Shown here piece by piece: positions 7,719 to 15,870 of a stretch of DNA of 64,000 nt; position 1 is the stretch's first letter, and every line of letters starts with the position of its first letter. Origin of the DNA: Streptomyces sp. NBC_01498. GTDB taxonomy: Bacteria > Actinomycetota > Actinomycetes > Streptomycetales > Streptomycetaceae. A program made the translations under genes and the position numbers. A model generated the notes under the pieces. That model was not told where the DNA came from. It did no database searches and was given only the letters and a program-made list of their open reading frames with translations. Location: the NCBI RefSeq assembly GCF_036327775.1, contig NZ_CP109598.1, positions 1,178,001 to 1,242,000 of the forward strand. Reading direction: 5' to 3'.

Positions 7719-8147
7719 ATGATCAGCGACTCGGGCCGTTACTGGTCCGCAGGTATCGCTGTCACCTGGGTGCCAGCCTCCGTCTTGATCGGCGAAGGGC
7801 TCTACGGCGGTTGGCATGCCGTGCTCACCTACTACGACGACGGATTCTTCGACACCGACCCCGAAACGGGGCAGGTGTCGACGTGGGGCACGCTCCGCAC
7901 TCGCTCCCCGGTGCGTGACGCCAAGATCCGCAGTGGGCTTTCAATCGCCGTCGATGCCCTCCTGGCTGATGCGCAACGGCTCGGTATCGAGTTCCCGGCC
8001 GACTCGGGATCGGGGCCCCAACTGGGCTACGAGGAAGACATGGACCGTGAATATCACCCGCCGCCCAAGGGATGGCGGGAGACGCTGACCGCCGAAGCTG
8101 AGCGCATCGGCTTCCAGTCCTCCGCGACGCCCACGGAGGAGAACTGA
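7719..8147 (+). CDS. Hypothetical protein (142 aa)
   Basis: A soluble protein with aromatic beta-strand segments (WSAGIAVTWVPASVLIGEGL, GGWHAVLTYYDDGFFDTDPE) and an acidic C-terminal helix. No family recognised. It is the second gene of a forward operon that ends at a hairpin (8166-8203) facing the lysis genes. Confidence 0.6.
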   Translation: MISDSGRYWSAGIAVTWVPASVLIGEGLYGGWHAVLTYYDDGFFDTDPETGQVSTWGTLRTRSPVRDAKIRSGLSIAVDALLADAQRLGIEFPADSGSGPQLGYEEDMDREYHPPPKGWRETLTAEAERIGFQSSATPTEEN

Positions 8148-8165
8148 CATGTGGCCGCACAGCGC

Positions 8166-8203
8166 GAAGCCCCGCCCACCCCTCACGGGGCGAGCGGGGC
8201 TTC
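8166..8203. terminator. Bidirectional terminator between forward operon and lysis cassette
   Basis: GAAGCCCCGC (8166-8175) pairs with GCGGGGCTTC (8194-8203). Forward genes end 19 bp before it and leftward late genes end immediately after it. Confidence 0.65.
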
Positions 8204-8204
8204 G

Positions 8205-8378
8205 TCATGCGCCATCGTCCGGCACGGGCGGCCAGGCCGATTCGAGGAACGGCGCGATGGACGGCGACGGCACCGGCGGCTCCTCCGCCAACCCCAGTTC
8301 CACCATCGTCCCCAGATCCGCCGCCGCCTCATCCACGCGCGGCACATGCAGGCGCTGGTCGTCGTCAGCCACAGTCAC
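8205..8378 (-). CDS. Late-operon microprotein A (57 aa)
   Basis: A GTG start overlaps the stop of the preceding gene (GTGA); a second in-frame GTG lies two codons later. The product ends the late operon and contains AAADLGTMVELGLAEEPPVP, which closely matches a segment of the 43-residue protein at 10548-10679 (GAADLDTLVDLGMAEEPPVP). The two are clear paralogues on either side of the lysis genes. Function unknown. Confidence 0.65.
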   Translation of the reverse strand: MTVADDDQRLHVPRVDEAAADLGTMVELGLAEEPPVPSPSIAPFLESAWPPVPDDGA

Positions 8379-8737
8379 ACCCCAGTTCGGTTGTACTCAT
8401 CCACCAACGGATGCACCGGCTCAGGCGTAATGCCCTCGCGTTCCATCTGGCGGGCCCACCTCTCATGCGTCGACCAGAAGGCGAGCACCACCTTCTCCAG
8501 GCGGGACATGCGCCCCCGAAGACTGCCGTTCTCCTCGTCCACCCGCCGCACCGTCGCCTCCAACACGGCCAAGTTCGCCTGCTGTTGGGCCGGCGCCGCA
8601 GTCGCCAGAGCAGCCGCCTCGTTCGCCGCCGCGGTGGCTTGTGCGGCGCGCACCGTGGCGCGGGCCATGAAGAAGCCCCCGCCCCCGAGGACGCTTCCCC
8701 CCGCCCCGATCAGCGCCGCCCACTCCCCAACGTTCAT
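8375..8737 (-). CDS. Membrane-anchored coiled-coil protein, possible Rz-like or holin accessory (120 aa)
   Basis: The N-terminal 25 residues form one transmembrane segment (WAALIGAGGSVLGGGGFFMA). An alanine- and glutamine-rich coiled coil follows (AAPAQQQANLAVLEATVRRV, RMSRLEKVVLAFWSTHERWA). Topology and position in the lysis cassette suggest a spanin-like or antiholin-like role, although actinophages differ from Gram-negative ones here. Its ATG overlaps the preceding stop. Confidence 0.6.
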   Translation of the reverse strand: MNVGEWAALIGAGGSVLGGGGFFMARATVRAAQATAAANEAAALATAAPAQQQANLAVLEATVRRVDEENGSLRGRMSRLEKVVLAFWSTHERWARQMEREGITPEPVHPLVDEYNRTGV

Positions 8738-9174
8738 GGGGCCGTACCTTTCCGGGGCCGTCGAGGTGCTGGGGGAACCGAGTACTCGGGCACCCCGGAC
8801 GCCCACATGATGATCCCGACGATCGTCAGGTACCAGACCGCGACGAAGCCGCCGCGGGAGTAGTCGCCGCCGACTGCTGCGGCGGTGTAGGCGAACGCCC
8901 ACATGGTGGGGGGTGCGTAGGCGGTGAGGAAGCCTGCCCAGTCGCGGCCGACGCGAAGGAATCCCGACGCGCACGCCACTGCCCCTGCGCCGATCCAGAG
9001 CCACGCCCATGTGCTGAGCGGGCAGCGGTCCGTGAGGATCTGTAGGCCGGCGGTCGACGGCGGGTCGGTGATCATGCCCGAGCCCCAGCACACCTGGCCA
9101 ACCCCGACGATCATCAGGAACACGCCCCGGCGGCCGAGGTGCTTCCGCGCCCGCCGCAACAGCAGGCACCTCAC
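8734..9174 (-). CDS. Four-helix membrane protein of the lysis cassette (146 aa)
   Basis: Four hydrophobic stretches are visible: GVFLMIVGVGQVCW, WAWLWIGAGAVACASGFL, AGFLTAYAPPTMWAFAYTAA and WYLTIVGIIMWASGVPEY. It starts at GTG directly after the holin-like gene stop and ends overlapping the next ATG. It is probably a second holin-like or host-membrane protein. No named family. Confidence 0.6.
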   Translation of the reverse strand: MRCLLLRRARKHLGRRGVFLMIVGVGQVCWGSGMITDPPSTAGLQILTDRCPLSTWAWLWIGAGAVACASGFLRVGRDWAGFLTAYAPPTMWAFAYTAAAVGGDYSRGGFVAVWYLTIVGIIMWASGVPEYSVPPAPRRPRKGTAP

Positions 9175-9555
9175 CTAGACGCCTACGGTGGGCTGCTTGA
9201 CGGGGCTCGACCGCTCCAGGGGCGTCTCGGCCACCGGGGCGGTGACCTTCTCCCGCAGCCACAGGGTGACGATCGCGGCGATCGCGGCCATGACCCGGCT
9301 CTGGTCGTCGGCAGACCAGTCGAGCCCGAGACCGACGCCGAGCGCCATTCCGGCCTGCGCGAACTGGACGATCGCGGCGGCGAGTGCGCCGTTCTTGAGG
9401 ACGATCGCGGTGATGACGCCGACGGCCGCCGCCGACAGCGCGTTGATGGCGGTCTGGGTGCCGTCGGAGATGTCGACGCCGAACGCGGACAGGGACTGGA
9501 GCGCGGCGGCGATGAAGCCGAGGAGGTAGACGGGCTCTCTGCCGAAGATTCTCAT
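9175..9555 (-). CDS. Putative holin (126 aa)
   Basis: The product begins MRIFGREPVYLLGFIAAALQ and has three hydrophobic helices (LLGFIAAALQSLSAFGV, AAAVGVITAIVLKNGALAAA, AAIAAIVTLWL) and a charged tail. This is the organisation of holins found beside actinophage endolysins, which permeabilise the membrane at lysis. It lies 87 bp downstream of the amidase gene in the same transcript. Confidence 0.65.
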   Translation of the reverse strand: MRIFGREPVYLLGFIAAALQSLSAFGVDISDGTQTAINALSAAAVGVITAIVLKNGALAAAIVQFAQAGMALGVGLGLDWSADDQSRVMAAIAAIVTLWLREKVTAPVAETPLERSSPVKQPTVGV

Positions 9556-9642
9556 GGTGGTGTCCTTCTGTTGGTGGGTGCGGCTTCGGGGCGCCCCGAA
9601 ACGCGCAGGCCAGAGACCTTTTTGTGGATGTGCGCAAAATGG

Positions 9643-10485
9643 TCAGGCCGAGGCCCCGTTGATGTCGACGTCGACCTTGATGACCGCGTCCGTGATTGCC
9701 TGCTGCACCGCCGCGACCACCGCGGTGGTGTCGACGCCGCTCCCGACGAGCTGCGCGAGCCGCGCGATCGCCGCCGACTGCCCGGCCTCTACCGCCGCGT
9801 TCGCCCGCACACGCGCCTGGATGTCACGCAAGATGCTCTGCGGCTGCCAGTTCGGGTTGGTCTTCACGTCCGCCGCGTCCGCCGGCGCCGCGAGGCCGTC
9901 GGTCTTCCAGACGGCGTTGAAGATGTCGGTCTTCGTGATGGCGGCCATGGGGTCGTCCTCCTCGGGGGTGGTGCTGCCGTTCGGTCGGGGTGCGCCCTCC
10001 TGGACCCACGCGTACAGCGCGGCTCCGGGGCAGGTGGTGGCGTAGCCGTCGCGGTGCCCGCCGAGCCAGTCGCCGGCCGGGCCCTTCTCGCGGCAGTACT
10101 CGATCGTGTCGCGGATTCCATTCAGTTGCGGGTCGGTCGGCGTCGTCAGGCCGGACGACCCGACGAGCGCGCACACCGCGTAGTTCTCGTCGTTCAGCGT
10201 GGTGTTGCCGTTCGCCGAGTTGCGGCGTTTGAGGCCGCGTCCCTCGAACGAGTAGCCGTGGGTGCAGACGACGAAGCTGTATCCGATGTCGGACCAGCCG
10301 TTGTCGTCCATGTGGCTGGCCTGCAACGACCGCACGTAGGCGGCGCACTTGTCGTGCGCCCGATCCTTGTACGGGGCGCCGAGGTAGTGGACCTTCACGC
10401 CCTTGCGGGCTCGGCCGTAGGGCGTGGCCCCGTTCGGCGTCCGGTAGGCGCGGGCGCCCCACTGGGCGCGCGTGACGAGCTTCAT
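9643..10485 (-). CDS. Endolysin, N-acetylmuramoyl-L-alanine amidase (PGRP/Amidase_2)
   Basis: Residues 1-165 form an Amidase_2/PGRP domain that cuts the amide between muramic acid and L-alanine. Expected zinc ligands are visible: H33 in KVHYLGAP, H144 in LGGHRDGY and C152 in TTCPGAAL. The remaining 110 residues (MAAITKTDIFNAVW, QSILRDIQARVRANAAVEAG) resemble tail- or cell-wall-associated helical regions of actinophage lysins rather than a known repeat. No signal peptide is present, so release needs the holin. The start ATG is not strongly supported by a Shine-Dalgarno but gives the complete domain. Confidence 0.85.
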   Translation of the reverse strand: MKLVTRAQWGARAYRTPNGATPYGRARKGVKVHYLGAPYKDRAHDKCAAYVRSLQASHMDDNGWSDIGYSFVVCTHGYSFEGRGLKRRNSANGNTTLNDENYAVCALVGSSGLTTPTDPQLNGIRDTIEYCREKGPAGDWLGGHRDGYATTCPGAALYAWVQEGAPRPNGSTTPEEDDPMAAITKTDIFNAVWKTDGLAAPADAADVKTNPNWQPQSILRDIQARVRANAAVEAGQSAAIARLAQLVGSGVDTTAVVAAVQQAITDAVIKVDVDINGASA

Positions 10486-10508
10486 GAACCCTCCTCGGGC
10501 ATGAAGGA

Positions 10509-10532
10509 AGCCCCGGCCGTTGGCTCGGGGCT
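10509..10532 (-). terminator. Hairpin before endolysin gene
   Basis: AGCCCCG (10509-10515) and CGGGGCT (10526-10532) form a short stem between the 10548 gene and the endolysin. It may attenuate late transcription. Confidence 0.4.
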
Positions 10533-10547
10533 CGGGATGCGGGTGGG

Positions 10548-10679
10548 TTACGCGGGCGGCGGCTTCTCGGTCGGCACCGGCGGCTCCTCGGCCATGCCGA
10601 GGTCCACGAGGGTGTCGAGGTCGGCTGCGCCGTGTTCGAGGCGGCGGATCACCGGCTGCTCGTTGGTGTCGTCAGACAT
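10548..10679 (-). CDS. Late-operon microprotein B (43 aa)
   Basis: ATG overlaps the preceding gene by 8 bp. The sequence VIRRLEHGAADLDTLVDLGM is followed by AEEPPVPTEKPPPA, a paralogue of the microprotein at 8205-8378. It is short, acidic and proline-rich at the end. Function unknown; conservation of two copies argues it is translated. Confidence 0.6.
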   Translation of the reverse strand: MSDDTNEQPVIRRLEHGAADLDTLVDLGMAEEPPVPTEKPPPA

Positions 10680-11184
10680 CGCTCCCCGTCCAGCGCCGTA
10701 CTGCGAGGTGTCCATACTCCTGGTCCACCGTGAGAATGTCGCCGGACCGCCAGGCGGTGGAGTGGGCGTCTGCCCGCAGGACGACGACGATTCGGTGACC
10801 ATCCGGCCAAGTCGCGGGCACCCGCCAAGTGGTGGTGATGTGCAGCGGCATGTGATGCCGGTCGCGGCTGACGTTGTCCCCGTTGTAGCTGGAGATCCGC
10901 GTCCACGGCCCGGCTGTTCCCTGGCCGCTGTCGCAGTCGTAGGCCCACAGGTGGTAGCCGACGCCGACGGTATAGCCGGGTTCCCCGCGGTTGCGTCCAG
11001 TGTCGTTGGTGACCCTGGCGCGGGCGTTGACCGAGAGGACGTCCCCTGCTGCGGCCGGGATGATGAGCCGCGATACGGTCCGGTACGTCGACGTGGACAG
11101 GTCCACGGGCAGCGTGCTGGCGGTGACCTCGTCGGTTCCCCACTCGGCTGCGAGAGCCAGGCCATCGGTGCTGATGACGGTCAT
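10672..11184 (-). CDS. Putative virion surface/tail-tip protein (170 aa)
   Basis: A beta-rich protein (TYRTVSRLIIPAAAGDVLSV, GYHLWAYDCDSG, DGHRIVVVLRADAHSTAW) lying between a minor tail protein and the lysis genes, with ATG overlapping the upstream stop. The location and composition suggest a receptor-binding or distal tail component. No family recognised. Confidence 0.5.
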   Translation of the reverse strand: MTVISTDGLALAAEWGTDEVTASTLPVDLSTSTYRTVSRLIIPAAAGDVLSVNARARVTNDTGRNRGEPGYTVGVGYHLWAYDCDSGQGTAGPWTRISSYNGDNVSRDRHHMPLHITTTWRVPATWPDGHRIVVVLRADAHSTAWRSGDILTVDQEYGHLAVRRWTGSDV

Positions 11185-11852
11185 GATGCGGGGCTCACAA
11201 TCAGCTCACGGAGCGCGAAGGTGGCGGTTGCCGCCGTCACTGAAGTCCGGTGGAGGAGGCGGGTGTTGTACACGGAGCCGGGCGTAAGACCGGTCAGGAG
11301 ATGACTCACTCCGTGGCGAGAGAATGTGTTGCCGTAGTTGCTCGGACCGAGTCCGTCGGATGCGTCCTCGATGATCGACCCACTGCCGGGGGTTCCGCCC
11401 GATCGGGTCTGAGGGGCGACCAGGCAGCCGGATGTCGACGTTTCGTTGATCATGCGGGCCGAGGTCTTGATCTCCACCTTGCCGGTCACCGGGGCGGTGA
11501 AAACGACCTGGCAGTGCGCGTAGGTCCCGGATGATGCGGTCGTCGTGTAGCTGGTCGACAGCACGTCGTATGACGACGACTGCTGGTCGGAGACGGTGTC
11601 CGTAACGCCGATGGTCATCTGCCGCCAGGCAGTCCCGTCATAGATCCACTTCTGGTTTACGTCCCGCAGCCACACCTCCATCCCCTCCACCGGGGATGTC
11701 AGGGTCGCGGCCCGCGCCGAGGTGCTGGCGAAGGACATGTTGACCTTCGCGGCAAGGGCGTTGGCGATGGCCGACGCCAGCGTCGCGGCGTCCGGCACGT
11801 CCTGCAAGGACGCGATCATCACGTCCTGGTCGTACTGATCTTCCGTGGGCAC
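11181..11852 (-). CDS. Putative tail fibre/minor tail protein (223 aa)
   Basis: The N-terminus MPTEDQYDQDVMIASLQDVP is followed by an attachment-type motif VEGMEVWLRDVNQKWIYDGT, found where short tail fibres begin, and then a beta-sandwich (GTYAHCQVVFTAPVTGKVEI, SVYNTRLLHRTSVT). It is in the tail module downstream of the tape measure. Probably part of host recognition; the exact role is unknown. Confidence 0.6.
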   Translation of the reverse strand: MPTEDQYDQDVMIASLQDVPDAATLASAIANALAAKVNMSFASTSARAATLTSPVEGMEVWLRDVNQKWIYDGTAWRQMTIGVTDTVSDQQSSSYDVLSTSYTTTASSGTYAHCQVVFTAPVTGKVEIKTSARMINETSTSGCLVAPQTRSGGTPGSGSIIEDASDGLGPSNYGNTFSRHGVSHLLTGLTPGSVYNTRLLHRTSVTAATATFALRELIVSPAS

Positions 11853-11864
11853 GCGAGCCCCCTT

Positions 11865-12530
11865 CTAGGCGATCTGGTAGGTGAGGCTCATGCGGAGGAT
11901 GTGGCCGTTCGCCAGCGTGGCCGGCGTGGTGGGCGACATGTTCGTGGCGTTCGCAGGCGTCGCTGCCGTGGGGAAGGTGGCGGTGAAAGTGCTCGCGCCG
12001 GCTGTCGCGTAGGTCTGCCCGATGTACGTCGACCCGGCCGTGAGGCGCGCTGCGCCGGTGTACTCCACGACGTCGGCGGCCGACGGATACGGGAGGCTGA
12101 AGCTGTAGTTGCCGGATCCGAAAGTGGTGGTCGAGCCCGGTGCGATACGCACTGCGACGGTTGCCGACTTGCCGTTCAGGGAGACCCTGGCCGTGCGGGT
12201 GCCGTTGCCGATGACGGGGTTCGTGGTGGCCGCTGTCCACGCGCACGTGTACGCGGCCCACGGGACATCCGTCGAGGTCGCCAGCCGGCCGTGCGCCACC
12301 CAGTTGCCAGACCCGGAGCGGGCGATGACGATCGTGTCGCCGATGATCGGGTTCCGGTACGACTCCAACTGCCGGACCACGATCCCGTCGTCCGTGGCGA
12401 CAGTGCCCCCTGCGGTGACTGCGGCGACGATCGCCGTACGCCAGTCGCCGCCGCGGGCCGAGGGCGTTCCCTCTACGGCGCGGACAGTGCGCCGCTTCAG
12501 TGCGGCAGCAAGGTCGGCGGAGCTCGTCAT
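11865..12530 (-). CDS. Minor tail protein (221 aa)
   Basis: ATG at 12530 overlaps the stop of the upstream tail gene (ATGA). The product starts with a charged head (MTSSADLAAALKRRTVRAVE) and contains IGDTIVIARSGSGNWVAHGR, a small beta-barrel pattern used in phage tail proteins, then a threonine-rich beta domain (GSTYIGQTYATAGASTF). Function inferred from context. Confidence 0.6.
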   Translation of the reverse strand: MTSSADLAAALKRRTVRAVEGTPSARGGDWRTAIVAAVTAGGTVATDDGIVVRQLESYRNPIIGDTIVIARSGSGNWVAHGRLATSTDVPWAAYTCAWTAATTNPVIGNGTRTARVSLNGKSATVAVRIAPGSTTTFGSGNYSFSLPYPSAADVVEYTGAARLTAGSTYIGQTYATAGASTFTATFPTAATPANATNMSPTTPATLANGHILRMSLTYQIA

Positions 12531-13624
12531 GAGTCCTCCTTGGCGCCGATGGTCGTGATCGGGAAGTCCCCGGCGACCTCCAGCGGCACGGTGAAGCTCT
12601 GCACCTGGTGCAGCTCTTTCGACCCGTCCGGGTGGATGACTCGCAGCACATCGCCCGGCTCCAAGGCAGGGTTGGGCAGCGAGCTGAAGTCCCCCTTGGC
12701 GTTCGGCGCGCGGGCGGCTCGGAGCTTCAGCTCGGCGGCAAGTCGGCAAGCTCCGCTGCTGGTCAGGGTGCTTGAGGAGTAGAAGGTGGGCCGGTGCCCG
12801 AACGGCCCGGCCCAGTAGGTGGGGCTGCCGGGGTCGTCGTCGGTGGCAAGCCAGCGCGACGCCGCGACGCCGTCCGCGACGTTCTCGCCACGGGCCAGCA
12901 CCCCGTTGAAGACTCCGGCGGACGACATGCCGCGGGTGCCCTTGAGGTACACGCCGCCCTCGCCAGCGCCTACGGTCCACACCGGTTCGGTGGTCAGCGG
13001 ATCAGGCAAGGTCGCGATCACGAACACGCCGTCGGCGTTTGTGTAGCACTCGGCTCCGGCCGCCGCAGCGATCTCCTGTGCGGCGGTCCATGGGTCGGCT
13101 TCTACGTCCCAGGTGCGAGACCCTATGGCGGCGTCCGCCACGGCGAGCAGGATCTCCGCGTCCGGGATGGACCTGCGCACCAGGGCGCCGATGGCCGACC
13201 CGACCGTGCCGGACGCCGTGTACGGCTCGGTGAACCGGTCGTCCGAGACGACGCATTCCAGCGACTTGCCCGCGAGGGTCGCCGGCCCGAAGACCGGGTC
13301 GCCGTCGCCCTCGTCGAGCCGGAACACGCCGAGCGGGACGAGTTCCTGCGTGCCGTCTCCATAGTCCACGCCGCGGCTGACACGCAGCTTGGCGCCGTAG
13401 ACGCTGATCTTGTCGGCCTCGGTGCGCGGGATCAGGCTCACGTCGGCCATGATGACGGTGCACGTGCGGCGCACCGCCTGCCCGCGGTCCACGGTCACAC
13501 TGCCGCCGGTGTGCGGCAGCAGCTCGACACCACCGTCCGGGCGGAAGAGAACCACCTCGGTCACGACACGGTGCGGCTCCGCAAGTCGCGGCAGGAAGCG
13601 GCCCGAGACGGGATACACGATCAC
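12527..13624 (-). CDS. DUF5047-type tail protein, baseplate/tail-tip component (365 aa)
   Basis: GTG at 13624 overlaps the preceding stop (GTGA); a second GTG two codons later is possible. The N-terminus VIVYPVSGRFLPRLAEPHRV and the segments GGSVTVDRGQAVRRTCTVIM and YGDGTQELVPLGVFRLDEGD match the DUF5047 tail family. The C-terminus (PNPALEPGDVLRVIHPDGSK, HQVQSFTVPLEV) resembles tail hub proteins. It should act in the tail tip, next to the distal tail protein. Confidence 0.7.
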   Translation of the reverse strand: MIVYPVSGRFLPRLAEPHRVVTEVVLFRPDGGVELLPHTGGSVTVDRGQAVRRTCTVIMADVSLIPRTEADKISVYGAKLRVSRGVDYGDGTQELVPLGVFRLDEGDGDPVFGPATLAGKSLECVVSDDRFTEPYTASGTVGSAIGALVRRSIPDAEILLAVADAAIGSRTWDVEADPWTAAQEIAAAAGAECYTNADGVFVIATLPDPLTTEPVWTVGAGEGGVYLKGTRGMSSAGVFNGVLARGENVADGVAASRWLATDDDPGSPTYWAGPFGHRPTFYSSSTLTSSGACRLAAELKLRAARAPNAKGDFSSLPNPALEPGDVLRVIHPDGSKELHQVQSFTVPLEVAGDFPITTIGAKEDS

Positions 13625-15870
13625 CCTCCGATCCGGCGGTCCAAAAATACGTCTTCCCAGGTGGTGTAGGTATCGAGGACTTCCTGCCATGTCGCGAACT
13701 CCGACAAGATGTCCTGCCAGGTGCGGCCCGCGCTGCCGCTGACGCCCGTGGTGACGGGCATGTCCGCCTCGGTCAGGGGAAGTGTCCAGTCCCGCCACAC
13801 CTCGGTCGCGGGGCCGCCAATGCGACCTTCGGTGATGGCGCCGACGGTGACGTACATGTCGGAGACGCCCATGCTAGGGACGGCCTGCCACAGGAGCGTG
13901 TTGCCCGAGTCGAGGAGCCAGTGGAGCGTGCGCCGTTCTTCGTCGCTGCGCGTCCAGATATTGAGATCGCCTTCGAGTCCGCCGCGGGTCCCCGAGAGGA
14001 CGACGGCGTTCCGGCGGCCGGCGATCCGGTGAACGCCCTGTTCGATGGGCCGCGACCAGTTCGGGGCGCCCCCGGACTGCACCATGACCTTGGTGTTCCG
14101 CTGCGGGTTGCCGGGATCCTTCAGCCACGCGATGTTGATGTCGTCGTGTGGGATCGTCGCCGTCGCATCAAGCTGCCGGAACTCGCGACCGAGGTCCACC
14201 GGATCGATGATCTCGACCACATATCGGACCGGCGTGAGGAGCGGCGCCTCGTAGTCCTCGATGACCATCTGGTCGGACGAGATCGTGACCGTGCCGTCAA
14301 GAAGACCGCCCGGCCCGCGCACCAGCGTGCGTGCGCCGTCTGAGGTGACCCGCTGCACTTTGATCAAGTGGTCCAGCGGCAGTTCCCGCAGCGTCACTGT
14401 CACCGAGGCGGTGGTGTCCTGCGCGACGACCGTCATCAGCGGGAGCGCCTGCCACAGGGCCACAGCGTCCAGACGGATCACGGAGTTAACCGCTCCAGCC
14501 GTAAGCGTCAGCTCGACAGCCGCCTGTGCCGCCCCCACCGGGGCTGTCTGGTCGCGCGACAACCGCCACCATCCGGGCGCGGGGGCAGCGCTTGCGCTGG
14601 AGCCAGTGAGGCCGAGGTCGGTGTTGGTAGCGTCGTACCACCTGATGCCGCGGGTGATAGTCCATGATCCGGCGGTTACTTGCTCGGAATACGCCACCCG
14701 GAAGTCCCGCCCGCTGCTACCTGTCGGCAGCGGAAACTTCGCGCTGCGGATGGTGCTGGCGGTCGCGGTGGCGGAGGTGACGGTGAGCGCGTAGGAGCCG
14801 TCCGTCGAGTAGGCGCCCCAGGGGGTGGAGCGGGCGACCGTCGCCACACCGGCGGTCTTGGTCCACCCGGCGATGCCCTGCTCGAACGAGGCGTCGGCGT
14901 AGCGCAGCACGCTGCCGGCCTGAATCTCCTGTGCGGCGGTGACGACGACCTGGTCAATGCGCAGCACCTGGGCGGCTGTGGCGCCGTCCATGCCCACCGT
15001 GACACCGCAGGCAACCGACCCCGCCGGCGCCACGGCGGACACCTTCTGTCGCTGGTACCCGGTGCTCGCAGGCGCCAGCTCACCGCGCGTGGCCGCCAGC
15101 TGCGCGTTCGTGCCGTCGTAGAACCGCAGCTCAATCCACGTATCCGCTCCAGTCGTTGGCGGACCGAGGTAGCAGTAGGCCGTGTATTCGATGCCCTGGG
15201 TGACGACGGGGCGCTCTACCGTGCGGGCCGCCATGTCTCCGTTCGCGACGGCTGTAACGGTAAGGATCGCGCCGCCGGAGTAGTACCAGCCCACCGGCCA
15301 CTGGACTGCCGGTGCCGCCCGGCCGATGGTGGCGTTAAGTTCGGACGTCCACCCGGAGGCGTCGATCTCGAACGACTCGGTTCCGAAAGGAAGAAGGTTC
15401 CCAACGGAGCGAATCGGGAGCCCCAAGTAGACGTTCTCGAAATAGCTGCTGACTGCCCCAGCTACCGGGGATGACGAGACCACTACCTGCGCGCGGACAG
15501 CACCGGTAGGCGCGGGGCCTGCGACGCCGATCCGGTGCCAGGTCGCTGACGCTGACGCAGTAGTGAGCGACCACGTGATGCTCAGCTCCGTGCTGCTCGC
15601 ACTCAGCCAACGGATCCCGATCCGCTCTGGGACCGTGGCCCCGGACGCGTCCGCGAACGTCTGGTAGGTGACGCCGGGTGTGACGGTGTAGGAGGACACG
15701 GTGCGGGCCCGCATCTCCCCGGACACCGCGCTTTTCACGGCCAGGACCCCGTCACCATTCCGTCCGCCGGTGCCCTTCGACAAAGTGCAGTTCAGAAGCG
15801 GAGTCCACCCACTCGTGTTCGGGTCGACGGACTCCGTCACCGCGCTGAGGAAGTTGCCGGGGATCGCCAC
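13621..15870 (-). CDS. Large minor tail protein (749 aa)
   Basis: The protein has three or more repeated jelly-roll-like modules, each with TSELNAT or WTPLLNCTLS, VTPGVTYQTF and SAVAPAGSVACGVTV-like strands, resembling carbohydrate-binding modules. It then has a distal-tail-like C-terminal domain (RVTSDGARTLVRGPGGLLDG, YEAPLLTPVRYVVEII) and ends ILSEFATWQEVLDTYTTWED. It directly follows the tape measure and probably forms the tail tip with receptor-contact domains. Confidence 0.7.
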   Translation of the reverse strand: MAIPGNFLSAVTESVDPNTSGWTPLLNCTLSKGTGGRNGDGVLAVKSAVSGEMRARTVSSYTVTPGVTYQTFADASGATVPERIGIRWLSASSTELSITWSLTTASASATWHRIGVAGPAPTGAVRAQVVVSSSPVAGAVSSYFENVYLGLPIRSVGNLLPFGTESFEIDASGWTSELNATIGRAAPAVQWPVGWYYSGGAILTVTAVANGDMAARTVERPVVTQGIEYTAYCYLGPPTTGADTWIELRFYDGTNAQLAATRGELAPASTGYQRQKVSAVAPAGSVACGVTVGMDGATAAQVLRIDQVVVTAAQEIQAGSVLRYADASFEQGIAGWTKTAGVATVARSTPWGAYSTDGSYALTVTSATATASTIRSAKFPLPTGSSGRDFRVAYSEQVTAGSWTITRGIRWYDATNTDLGLTGSSASAAPAPGWWRLSRDQTAPVGAAQAAVELTLTAGAVNSVIRLDAVALWQALPLMTVVAQDTTASVTVTLRELPLDHLIKVQRVTSDGARTLVRGPGGLLDGTVTISSDQMVIEDYEAPLLTPVRYVVEIIDPVDLGREFRQLDATATIPHDDINIAWLKDPGNPQRNTKVMVQSGGAPNWSRPIEQGVHRIAGRRNAVVLSGTRGGLEGDLNIWTRSDEERRTLHWLLDSGNTLLWQAVPSMGVSDMYVTVGAITEGRIGGPATEVWRDWTLPLTEADMPVTTGVSGSAGRTWQDILSEFATWQEVLDTYTTWEDVFLDRRIGG

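Noticed and set aside
9139..11304. A 721-codon forward frame across the lysis and tail genes
   Set aside because: Its composition is that of the opposite strand of GC-rich genes (G-, R- and D-rich without family sequence). The minus-strand endolysin, holin and tail genes fit far better.
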